From Glomus cerebriforme (taxonomy: Eukaryota; Glomeromycota; Glomeromycetes; Glomerales; Glomeraceae): a stretch of DNA of 14,163 nucleotides. The notes under the pieces were generated by a model that saw only the letters and a program-made list of their open reading frames with translations, ran no database searches and was not told where the DNA came from. Within the stretch, counting starts at the first letter, position 1. Every line of letters starts with the position of its first letter. The stretch is taken from the NCBI GenBank assembly GCA_003550305.1, contig QKYT01000300.1:120988-135150 (forward strand), written 5' to 3'. The position numbers were made by a program, and so were the translations under genes. Shown here piece after piece: positions 7,541 to 14,163 of the stretch.

Positions 7541-8694
7541 AATGACTGTCCACAATCCTAAAGTGGAAGACGGGGAGGTGATGTTCAAAAATAACAAGTT
7601 CATAGAACGTAAAACGTGTAAATAGAAACTATGCAGAACTAATTTGAGATTCATAGGTAAGACTGTATGATTCAAAATAGGTGAAGTAAGACCGAGATCC
7701 AGTTGATAGTTTTTCAAGAAAATATAAATTAAATCTTTAATTAATCCTTCTGAATTAAGATGAATAGTGAAATTAGTAATTTGATGTTCTCTAATGGCAT
7801 GTGAAAGACAACGTAATCCACCTAAAGCTAGGTAAAAAAGTATATAATTGGCTGTTATTTTAGCTAGATCTAATTGATATTTACAAATTATAATAATAGG
7901 AGAAAATAGTTTGTCTAGATGATAGTCTGGTAAGGAGGAAAGTGCTAGTCTATATTGTAACCTAGGTATTAAAAATGTAGACTAATTGACCAATAGTGAG
8001 TTTTTTCTAATGAATCATATTGCATATCATATTAATTTCTTGTTTAGCAGTGTCAAAGTCAGTTGAAATCTGATTGCCCGTAATAAACTAAACTCCTAGG
8101 ATCCTTTCAGCCAGACTTTTGTTTAGAGCTTGTATCAAGGTGCTGTTCTGTCCTGTATCCATAATGATGTTACATTAGTTTAGGAGAAGAAAAGGATTGA
8201 GCACCATGAGTGAAAACTTTTTGCCATTAATTTTAATGTCGTTGATATTGAAGAATTTGTTAAAGATATCAATCGTGAATTGCAAGTTGGTTTTGAAATA
8301 TCCTATCCACTGAGTATCATTAGCATAAGCTGATGTGGCAAATCTGATTGGTGCAGGATTATCTTGAAACAAAGGTGAGTTATCGCATGCAGAGAAAACT
8401 TGTAAAATAAAGCCTTTATGCTTTGATTGTTAGATACAATGTAAAAGAGAATCATAAAAAATACACCAAAGGAGAGAGAAGATCACCTCTCCTTGATCGA
8501 TACCTGCCTCAGCAGTAAAAAAGTCCATAAGTCTGAACTCTGTAATAACAGTTATCTGTCAAGATTCGAATAAATTAATGAGAAAGTCAATAATGATAGG
8601 AGGAATTTTAATTTATTCTAAGGCTTTTTGAAGAGAAATCATTGAAATAGAGTCAAATGCTTTCTGCATATTCTAGTTCACAAGCCATAATTCA
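7541..8694 (-). pseudogene. LINE reverse transcriptase, C-terminal half
   Basis: Starts abruptly with ELWLVN then NMQKAFDSISMISLQKALE (motif A, with the catalytic Asp of AFDS), followed by DFFTAEAGIDQGEVIFSLLW (motif B region, resembling GxxQGxxxSPLLW), then FATSAYANDTQWIGYFKTNL (motif C). Motif C is normally YADD; here the first Asp is Asn (GAT to AAT; AYANDTQW is encoded by 8307-8330). After INDIKINGKKFSLMVLN come the thumb/linker segments, including LDLGLTSPILNHTVLPMNLK and ITSPSSTLGLWTVIGSS, which stops at the hAT-like insertion. Several stops (for example TAG 8674-8676) and frameshifts are present. Fingers and motifs upstream of A are absent because of 5' truncation. Confidence 0.8.
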
Positions 8695-8707
8695 CTTTAA
8701 TGTTTAT
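8695..8707. repeat. LINE target-site duplication, right copy
   Basis: CTTTAATGTTTAT, directly beside the truncated 5' end of the LINE. In the transposase frame it encodes part of the NIKEQN segment, and the left copy restores exactly that reading. Confidence 0.8.
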
Positions 8708-8725
8708 CTTTACTATTAATAAGGT

Positions 8726-8815
8726 CTAAAAATTTAAATAATTGTTAAATTTAATATATATAAAATATATAAAAATATTAAGAAAATATTGAGAATTGAA
8801 AAACTAATAATCTAC
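8726..8815 (-). other. 90-nt intron of the transposase remnant
   Basis: Follows FDYSSDQGICYKQ (8816-8854) with a weaker GTAGAT donor and ends in TTTTTAG. Downstream the frame resumes as TLLIVKINIK in phase 0. Very A/T-rich with no coding content inside. Confidence 0.5.
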
Positions 8816-8854
8816 CTGTTTGTAACAAATGCCTTGATCAGAGGAATAATCAAA

Positions 8855-9173
8855 TACCGTATATAGCGGGCCACAGTACCCCGGGTATCTTGCAAAAATC
8901 GGGGGTTTGACCCTGTACCCCCGGGTACTAAATAAAACCTAAAAATTCCGTTTTTTGCGAATATCTCACGATATACCGGTCCAATTTGAACGATCTTTTT
9001 TTTATTATGAAGAGCTCAATGAGAGCTATCAAACAAAAAAAAGATGGCTCAAATCTGATCACTGGATCACGAGATAATTGTAAAATATCCCCCCGGATAC
9101 TATACAATTCTATTAAATTTTTCAAGAGGGGTACTATGCATAGGGGGGGTACTATGGCCCGTGATATACGGTA
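8855..9173. mobile_element. Near-palindromic MITE with TA target duplication
   Basis: Ends: CCGTATATAGCGGGCCACAG left, and CCGTATATCACGGGCCATAG for the reverse-complemented right, matching over about 26 bases with three differences, each preceded by TA. The symmetry continues to the centre near 9018: the left arm, including a T-run and GATCGTTCAAATTGG, pairs with the right arm around 9030-9085 at roughly 70% by eye, so the 315-bp unit could fold into one long hairpin. It has GC-rich runs of C and G unusual for this window. Deleting it with one TA joins transposase residues SKE and FDYSS through a TTA Leu codon in phase. TA duplication suggests mobilisation by a Tc1/mariner-type transposase. 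Open frames on both strands inside it are palindrome artefacts. Confidence 0.8.
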
Positions 9174-9519
9174 ATTCTTTAGAATCTATATGAACTGAGA
9201 TATTGCTAAACTAAGCTTTCCTATAAAAATTGTTTACAGCATATATTATAGCATCATTTTCTAAAGTAACTGAACCATATATTGTTACATTATCATCCTG
9301 CGCTATTGATATATCAAATTCTTCTTGGTATAATTTTAGACATTTTAAAAATTGGGAGAACTCAGCTTTCATTTTATTATTTATATTAGGCTATAAACTT
9401 TTTTCTGCAAAAAATGTGCGAGCATTCATAAATGGAAACTCAAAAAGATTTGTCATGAATTTAAATGCACGTAGAATTACTGCTAATAGATTTTGAGAGG
9501 TCATTTTTGTAATTGATTG
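9174..9519 (-). pseudogene. Transposase C-terminal exon, first part
   Basis: Reads QSITKMTSQNLLAVILRAFK, FEFPFMNARTFFAEKSL, FSQFLKCLKLYQEEFDISIA, QDDNVTIYGSVTLENDAIIY and then FSNISVHIDSKE before the TA-MITE boundary. Two TAG stops (9391-9393 and 9211-9213) are the only breaks. The second lies before FSNISVHIDS, where I expect Trp (TGG to TAG). Otherwise the frame is open over about 115 codons, which is strong evidence that it was coding. A plus-strand frame over 9230-9496 is its antisense shadow. Confidence 0.7.
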
Positions 9520-9606
9520 CTGTTAAATTTATAATATAACACATTTAGAAATCTATTGCAATATTGTTGCACAATGTTACAATATTATATAATATTTATT
9601 ACTTAC
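9520..9606 (-). other. 87-nt intron of the transposase remnant
   Basis: Starts GTAAGT and ends TTTAACAG. Its removal joins IKNQIIKI to QSITKMTSQNLL in phase 0. This is the best-preserved splice pair in the window. Confidence 0.65.
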
Positions 9607-10638
9607 TATTTTTATTATTTGATTTTTAATGTCTTTTTTATTACTTAACTGATAAGGAATCTTAACATAATCTTTGTGAAGACTTTTGTAAGTCTCTGTG
9701 GTATATTTATTAATTGTACCAAAAGATCAAATTGAATCAATTGTATGATATATTCATAAATGTAGTTTTGGCAATTTAAATTCTGAAGGAGAAAAATATT
9801 TAAAAATTTTAATAAATTCTTGTAACCATTCATTTATTGATTCCTAAAAATAATAAATATTAATAAATGACTCTTTTTTTTATGTATTAACAAATTATCA
9901 ATTAAATATATCTGAAATTTAATCAAATCACTTTTTTTAAATATTTCGTATCTACTAATCACATACATTTCATTCCATTTTTCATAAAGCTCTGCCAGTC
10001 TTTTATTATTAATAAAATTTTCTCTATTTTTTGTATTTTTATTATACAAATTGTCTACTATAAAAATTATTATTTTCATCAGGTTACGATATTTACTTGC
10101 TGTTAATCTAGATATTGATTGTAGTCCATTTTTAAAGATCTTCAATTCAGGAAATCTCAGTATTTTAGCTAATCTATGATCCATTTCATTTATTAAAGAA
10201 TTATCATGCTATGTCTTTATTAGCAATCGTGAATTTAATTTGATAACTAAATAAATCTAAATCAAGATGATACATTTTATCTACTACTGTAGCACTATAT
10301 ATATTTATATTACTTTAAATNGANAAAATAATTTTTTTTTTTAAATAGGTATAAAATAATTAATTAATTAAAACTTGTATATAAATATTTATGTAAATAA
10401 AATATAACAATAATATAAACTTATGAAAGTTCCCAAAAAAATAGATACATTTTCAATACAAACAGATTTTTTTTGGTTTTGTTCAAAATAATTGCACATA
10501 TTATCATGCATTTGCAACTCCATTTCTTCTGTTGATAAATCAATATTGGCAAGATTATCTTTTGAAACTAAATAAAAATAATATGAAAAATTTGACATGG
10601 ATACTTATAGATGAGATAATATGTTACAACTTCTGGTT
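9607..10638 (-). pseudogene. Transposase core fragment
   Basis: Continues the frame from beyond the MULE-like insertion as PEVVTYYLIYK, then after a frameshift as FYLVSKDNLANIDLSTEEME, followed by INIYSATVVDKMYHLDLDLF, the longest open piece (9834-10184: MDHRLAKILRFPELKIFKNG, ISRLTASKYRNLMKIIIFIV, NNKRLAELYEKWNEMY) and IPQRLTKVFTKIM. The VVDKMYHLDLDLF block, preceded by other conserved residues, corresponds to the catalytic region of KDZ-type transposases as I remember it. Frameshifts occur near 10590, 10400-10320, 10190 and 9830, so this is a relic. The last codons (SNKKDIKNQIIKI) abut a GTAAGT donor. The 10320-10360 stretch is A/T-rich and may hide a further intron. Confidence 0.7.
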
Positions 10639-11334
10639 ATAGTTGTAGCTGAAATTATTTTAGTATTACAGAAATCTGTAATTATGTAATTTTGTAATTA
10701 TTAAGTAATTCATCAAAAAAATTCTGAATTCTGTAATTAATTTCAGGTTCCATAATTAATTTCGCATTACGAAAATATTTGGCCAGAATTAATTAACCTT
10801 AATTTTGGCCGAATTATATTTAGAAAATTTAATAAATAATAACTCAGCATCTGGTAATCCGTTTTGGATGATCTTATCACCATTTGATTCATCTTGGTAT
10901 GGCAATTCTAATGTATTAAAATCATTTAATTTCAATTACTAAATCACGTTCTGATATCAATAATTGTTAAACATTTATAGTATTATAACTTTGTCAATAT
11001 TAATGCTAGAAATATGATCTTACTGTCATTAGAATCATCTTATTATGACAAATCGAATGGTAGTAAATTCATTTAAATCTAATTATTAGATCTTGCTCCG
11101 ACTTCAATAATCTTTAAATGTTTATAGTATTTTAACTTCGTCAATATCGAAGCTAGAGAAATGACACATATATCATTAGATTCGTCTTAATGAGACAAAT
11201 TTAATGGTGGTAAAATTAATAAAATCAGATCACTAGATCACGAGAAAATGTCAATTTCGTATTATTACACAAAATATAATTAATTACAGAATTTCAGATT
11301 TCAGATTTGCCAATTGAATTTTGGAAACAACTAT
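10639..11334. mobile_element. MULE-like non-autonomous element in the transposase pseudogene
   Basis: Flanked by ACTTCTGGTT (10629-10638) and ACTTCTGGCT (11335-11344), a 10-bp direct repeat with one difference. The ends are inverted (ATAGTTGT, then GAAATT versus AAAATT), and a weaker inverted similarity lies about 40-70 bp inside both ends (CTGTAATTA...ATTTTGT). No open frame is found inside. Duplications of 9-11 bp are characteristic of Mutator-like elements, though the short terminal identity makes the superfamily uncertain. Removing it with one duplication copy reconnects VSIVIAD-stop-PEVVTYYLIYK in phase, which fixes both boundaries independently of the repeats. Confidence 0.65.
10881..11245. 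repeat. ~148-bp direct repeats inside the MULE-like element
   Basis: About two and a half diverged copies. CATTAGAATCATCTTATTAT begins at 11026 and CATTAGATTCGTCTTAATGA at 11174. TTTATAGTATT recurs at 10974 and 11121, and GTCAATATYRAWGCTAGA in both. A partial first copy starts at 10881. All copies are non-coding. Confidence 0.7.
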
Positions 11335-11344
11335 ACTTCTGGCT

Positions 11345-12081
11345 AATCGGCAATTACAATAGAAACTTGAGGAAAAAACCAAAAGTTTTGATCATTTAAA
11401 CTTAAATCTATGTTATTTTTCAATTCTAAAATAGGTTTTAGAAGTATTTGTAAAGATTTGTAAAAGGCAGTATAAGCTGCAATTTTAATTTTTCATTTTT
11501 TTTTTAGAGTCTTGTGGCAAGGACTTTTCTATATTTTTCCATCAAGTTCCAGTATTTTGTTCACTATATGCTTTTTCTCTTTTTACTTTAAGATTTTTAG
11601 AAATTAGTGTAAAGTTTTGTGAAATATCAGAAAATTTTAATATATTTTCTATACAACTTATTAAACTCTGATGATAAAGGTAATATTCATAAGTAATTAT
11701 ATAAGTTTTACTAAACTGAAAATTTGGCAAGTTCATATTATCCATATATTTATGTTCTTGTTAGATAGACTTCAGAAAAGGAGATTGGCTAAGATTTAAA
11801 TGTTTATTAAAAAAATTTATAATAGCATTGCCTGTTACATTACTAAGATTATATTTTGTAACTAAAGTCATTAAATTAGTATATGCTTAATTTGAATAAT
11901 TTGCATTCATTTTAGGTTCAAGTTCTTCTAAAATATTTTTATAATTTTGATTATTATAACTTAAAAAACTCTAATTATCTTTATAATCCAAAAAACTTTG
12001 ATTACCTTTATAGCTATAAAAATTCTAATCTTCATAATTTAAAAAATTCTCATCTTCATAGACTTGATTTTTATAATTGGT
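11345..12081 (-). pseudogene. Transposase N-terminal body with clustered stop codons
   Basis: One frame runs from TNYKNQVYEDENFLNYED through KYMDNMNLPNFQFSKTYIIT and NLKVKREKAYSEQNTGT, interrupted by TAG, TAG, TAA, TAA and TGA, each a single C-to-T or G-to-A step from Gln or Trp. After KNIEKSLPQDSK the frame shifts at an A-run (plus-strand T-run, 11495-11507) and resumes as AAYTAFYKSLQILLKPILEL then NFWFFPQVSIVIAD. From memory of the family a conserved block of some tens of residues is missing at that A-run, so an internal deletion is inferred. The MULE-like element interrupts the next codons. Confidence 0.65.
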
Positions 12082-12159
12082 CTAATTTTAATAAAAATAT
12101 TATAATTAATTGTACTAAAAATATTTTAAAAAAAAAATTCATACTATTTATAAACTTAC
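12082..12159 (-). other. 78-nt intron of the transposase remnant
   Basis: Donor GTAAGT at the high-coordinate end, acceptor ATTAG at the low end, no open frame inside. Removing it joins NNENE to TNYKNQVYEDE in phase 0. Length and signals are typical of fungal introns. Confidence 0.65.
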
Positions 12160-12357
12160 CTCATTTTCATTGTTAATTTCATTTATGTCAATTTCAGAAG
12201 AAAATCCTTCATTATCTAATGACATATTACTAACATTAGTAATAAGACTCAATTTTTTATCACTAGATAATAATAGTTGATAAATATTAATATGTTGGCT
12301 ATATGCAATTTTGTTGCTAAATATTTTTGGACAAAATATACACTTAAATGATGATAT
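12160..12357 (-). pseudogene. Transposase exon 1: degenerate C2H2 zinc finger
   Basis: Reads SSFKCIFCPKIFSNKIAYSQ then HINIYQ. The spacing Cys-X2-Cys-X12-His is intact, but the second zinc-binding His, expected four residues after the first (His codon 12292-12294), is Tyr. A CAT-to-TAT change would explain this. The frame opens at ATA (12355-12357) exactly where a Met would be expected, suggesting a lost ATG. It runs open through an acidic Asn/Glu-rich stretch and ends at a perfect GAG|GTAAGT donor. An N-terminal finger ahead of a KDZ-type transposase is a known arrangement in fungi and would serve DNA or protein binding. Confidence 0.65.
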
Positions 12358-12405
12358 TTAAGTATATTGGTTTTTAAAATTCTAAATTTTTAATAAAATA
12401 ATTTG

Positions 12406-12468
12406 TTACTTTTGTAAAGTTATTTTCTTATTACTTTTTTATTACTTTTATAAAGTTGTTTTATTATA
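12406..12468. repeat. Short 36-bp-period direct repeat
   Basis: TTACTTTTGTAAAGTTATTTT and TTACTTTTATAAAGTTGTTTT start 36 bases apart, just upstream of the transposase start region. Non-coding. Confidence 0.6.
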
Positions 12469-12551
12469 TATTTTCNGAATTTCTAAAAAAATTACTGCTA
12501 ATTCATTTTGGCTGTGATCTCATTTCAAAGTCAATTGAATTAGCCAATGAT

Positions 12552-13003
12552 CATCATTTTGGCCACATAAAAAATTTACTTTATTTATTTACTTAATTTT
12601 TGTATTATTTGAAAGATTAATAATTTTAGCTGCATAAGAAATTCACTTTATTTATTTACTTAATTTTTGTATTTATTATTTGTATTTGAAAGATTGATAA
12701 TTTTGGTTATATAAGAAATTTGCTTTATTTATTTACTTAATTTTTGTATTATTTGAAAGATTAATAATTTTAGCTGCATAAGAAATTCACTTTATTTATT
12801 TACTTAATTTTTGCATTTATTATTTGTATTTGAAAGATTGATAATTTTGGTTACATAAGAAATTTGCTTTATTTATTTACTTAATTTTTGTATTTATTAT
12901 TTGTATTTGAAAGATTGATAATTTTGGTCACATAAGAAATTTGCTTTATTTATTTACTTAATTTTTGTATTTATTATTTGTATTTGAAAGATAGATAATT
13001 TCA
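12552..13003. repeat. Tandem array of 67/77-bp A+T-rich units
   Basis: Six full copies plus edges. GAAAGATT marks them at 12611, 12688, 12755, 12832, 12909 and 12986, giving steps of 77, 67, 77, 77 and 77. The 10-bp difference is presence or absence of an extra TTTATTATTT-like segment. Every unit contains CTTTATTTATTTACTTAATTTTTG and RATAATTTT(A/G)G. The array lies upstream of the transposase remnant and is non-coding. Confidence 0.85.
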
Positions 13004-13757
13004 TTAGCAATTTAACTACCAATAATTACCATTTCATCTGTATAATTTTGGGTACTTTTATTTTTGTTAAAACTTGTAAATACACTTTATTCATAAATTT
13101 ACAAATGTTATGTATAATTTTACATAATATTACATCTGATTAAAATTAATTATGATGAATAAGATTAATATGAATTTTTGAAGTATTTTGATATGTAATA
13201 ATATGTAAATATTTTGATCTATAAGTATATGATATTTACGTAATTATAATAATTATGTAGTACTATAGGCAAAATATTCTGCAAACTTACATTAAAGATG
13301 AAATACTTCATGGCAATTAAAGGAAGAAAATTGACAAAACGTATTGATGGACAACTGATGGAATCAATAATCTATAGTATAAGATAACATTAGATTCAAT
13401 AAGTGTTTACAAATATTAAAATCCTTTCATTCGTCACTATATTATATTTTTTGTATCTTCCAGCCATTCTTTTCTGGACAAATATGCCTGAAAAACTAGT
13501 GAAGAGGGTAGAGTATACCTAGTATTTTCTTTAATATGTATTATTTTTAATCTTAGAATGCGAAGCACTGTTTTTTCATATCTCTGTTCATTTTCAATCC
13601 ATCATGATCATAATAGTTTAGTTTTAATCATTATAGTCAGTACAGAATAATAAAGAAATTGAATAAACGTATAATAAGTGTATAATATACGTGTAGTGAA
13701 AAATGGATAACTTCTGTAATCGAAACCCAAGACAAGTAGAAGTAACTGTTCTATACT
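13004..13757. other. A+T-rich interval with two short unassigned open blocks
   Basis: No convincing gene. On the minus strand 13291-13371 is an 81-nt open block (IDSISCPSIRFVNFLPLIAM) bracketed by a TATAG acceptor and a perfect GTAAGT donor. On the plus strand about 13465-13517 follows a CTTCCAG acceptor-like site and reads ILFWTNMPEKLVKRVEYT before a stop. Either could be an isolated exon fragment of a decayed element. Neither is recognised and chance cannot be excluded. Confidence 0.3.
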
Positions 13758-13925
13758 TAGGGCTCCAATCGGTTCAGTTCAGTTCGGTATTTGCCAAAAC
13801 TGATACTGAACTGAAATTATCAGTATCGGTATCGGTAATTTACTGAAACATTTGGTTCAGTTTTTGACCAAACTGATACTGGTCGATAAATACCAAAAAC
13901 TGAACTGATTTACCAATTTTTTTTG
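13758..13925. mobile_element. One end of a second hAT-like repeat, incomplete
   Basis: Begins TAGGGCTCCAATCGGTTCAG, of the YARNG form seen at hAT ends, followed by many copies of CAGTTCAGTT, CTGATACT and AACTGAACTGA in both orientations. Segments such as TTCAGTTTTTG and CAAAAACTGAA (13857 and 13894 areas) form inverted repeats. The matching opposite end (a reverse complement of TAGGGCTCCAATCGG) is not found before the window ends, so no target duplication can be tested. It is distinct in sequence from the element at 6189-7532. Confidence 0.5.
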
Positions 13926-14009
13926 TAAAAAACTTGTATTAATTANACNTNNGAACAAGTTTGGGTCAATTGAGTTGAATCAAAGTNGAAAGATCTTTAA
14001 TTTGTTACA

Positions 14010-14070
14010 GCACGCCTCGATATAATGAAGTTGGCATCTGAACTGATCAGTCTTTCGTTATAAGAATGAT
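14010..14070. repeat. Imperfect inverted repeat near window end
   Basis: CCTCGATATAATGAAG (about 14015) and CTTTCGTTATAAG (14052-14064) are partly self-complementary and inverted, in a locally GC-richer stretch. This could be one end of a DNA transposon continuing past the window, but the evidence is thin. The final 90 bases are plain A/T-rich DNA. Confidence 0.25.
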
Positions 14071-14163
14071 TTCATTGCACAATACCAAATATATGATCAC
14101 ATTTTATATAAACAAATTTATAAAAATTGTACGAGTACTTTATATAAATAAATATAAATTGAT

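Larger units (their letters stand above)
3628..8694 (-). mobile_element. 5'-truncated LINE (non-LTR retrotransposon), itself interrupted
   Basis: A minus-strand copy carrying the second half of a reverse transcriptase, an RNase H domain, a CCHC-like motif and a 3' poly(A) tail. It is bounded on both sides by the identical 13-mer CTTTAATGTTTAT (3615-3627 and 8695-8707). That combination (truncated 5' end inside the RT domain, poly(A) tail, target-site duplication) is the signature of target-primed reverse transcription. Without the nested hAT-like element and its duplication it is about 3.7 kb. The reading frame is disrupted by stops and frameshifts and the RT active site is changed, so it is inactive. 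It landed in the last exon of the transposase pseudogene in the same orientation. I cannot place it in a LINE clade with confidence. Confidence 0.85.
3458..12357 (-). pseudogene. KDZ/Plavaka-type transposase gene, degraded and split by insertions
   Basis: This is the backbone of the window. With insertions removed, the minus strand reads as one spliced gene: a C2H2-like finger exon, a Gln/Asn/Tyr-rich linker, then a transposase body containing SATVVDKMYHLDLDLFSYQ, MDHRLAKILRFPELKIFKNG, NLMKIIIFIVDNLY and a C-terminal part with LKCLKLYQEEFDISIAQDDN, ending near NEYLVNKFI (TAG 3458-3460). The MDxRLA..FPxLK.F.NG block and the DxMHxLDLGLF-like block are hallmarks I associate with Plavaka/KDZ DNA transposons of fungi. 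Three short introns remain recognisable. It cannot be functional: it has at least eight in-frame stops, several frameshifts, a probable ATG-to-ATA start, and a probable internal deletion near 11495-11507. It is interrupted at 3628-8694, 8855-9173 and 10639-11334. Family assignment is from memory of conserved motifs. Confidence 0.75.

Noticed and set aside
8855..8940. Possible tRNA or structured RNA in the GC-rich segment
   Set aside because: The base pairing is explained by the MITE's inverted arms, and no tRNA A/B box layout or CCA-adjacent acceptor stem is seen.
8928..9174. Overlapping 62-65 codon frames on opposite strands
   Set aside because: Both lie inside a near-perfect palindrome, which mirrors open frames on each strand.
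9230..9496. 88-codon plus-strand frame
   Set aside because: The minus strand here continues the transposase with conserved-looking residues and proper splice sites. The plus frame is its shadow.
11343..12027. Alternative genetic code in which TAA/TAG encode Gln
   Set aside because: Stops also fall at expected Trp positions (TGA/TAG), frameshifts are present, and a normal nuclear code is expected in fungi. Mutational decay explains all of them.

Overview
The window is very A+T-rich, with short (78-90 nt) spliceosomal introns, homopolymer runs and almost no intact coding sequence. I read it as nuclear DNA of a transposon-laden fungus, most likely an arbuscular mycorrhizal (Glomeromycotina, Rhizophagus-like) genome. 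That placement rests on remembered resemblance of the transposase and LINE proteins to families common there; no search was run. I found no tRNA, rRNA, CRISPR array or convincing intact host gene.

The window is dominated by one nested stack of mobile elements on the minus strand. The oldest layer is a multi-exon KDZ/Plavaka-type transposase gene (12357 down to 3458) with a degraded N-terminal C2H2 finger. It is decayed by stops and frameshifts. Three elements sit in it: a 5'-truncated LINE (3628-8694; poly(A) tail, AATAAA signal, perfect 13-bp target-site duplication), a near-palindromic MITE with TA duplication (8855-9173), and a 696-bp MULE-like element (10639-11334; 9 of 10 bases of duplication matching). 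The LINE is itself split by a 1344-bp hAT-like non-autonomous element (6189-7532; perfect 8-bp duplication). For all four, removing the element and one duplication copy rejoins the interrupted reading frame in phase.

Left flank (1-3400): A+T-rich spacer, a telomere-like repeat patch (about 99-140), a candidate small MITE (751-1001), local tandem repeats, and remnants of an unrecognised plus-strand spliced gene (1816-3306) ending in a Gly/Asp/Ser-rich tail. It converges tail-to-tail with the transposase remnant.

Right flank (12358-14163): a 67/77-bp tandem array (about 12552-13003), sparse unassigned sequence, and one end of another hAT-like repeat (from 13758) cut by the window edge.

The most interesting item is the hAT-like element interior: eight complete 101-116 bp repeat units, each with a fungal-intron-like layout (GTAAAT-type donor, CTAAC-like branch site, polypyrimidine tract, TAG acceptor) around a 29-nt exon-like core. 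Most inactivating changes in the transposase remnant are Gln or Trp codons turned into stops, a C-to-T/G-to-A pattern suggesting methylation- or RIP-like decay.
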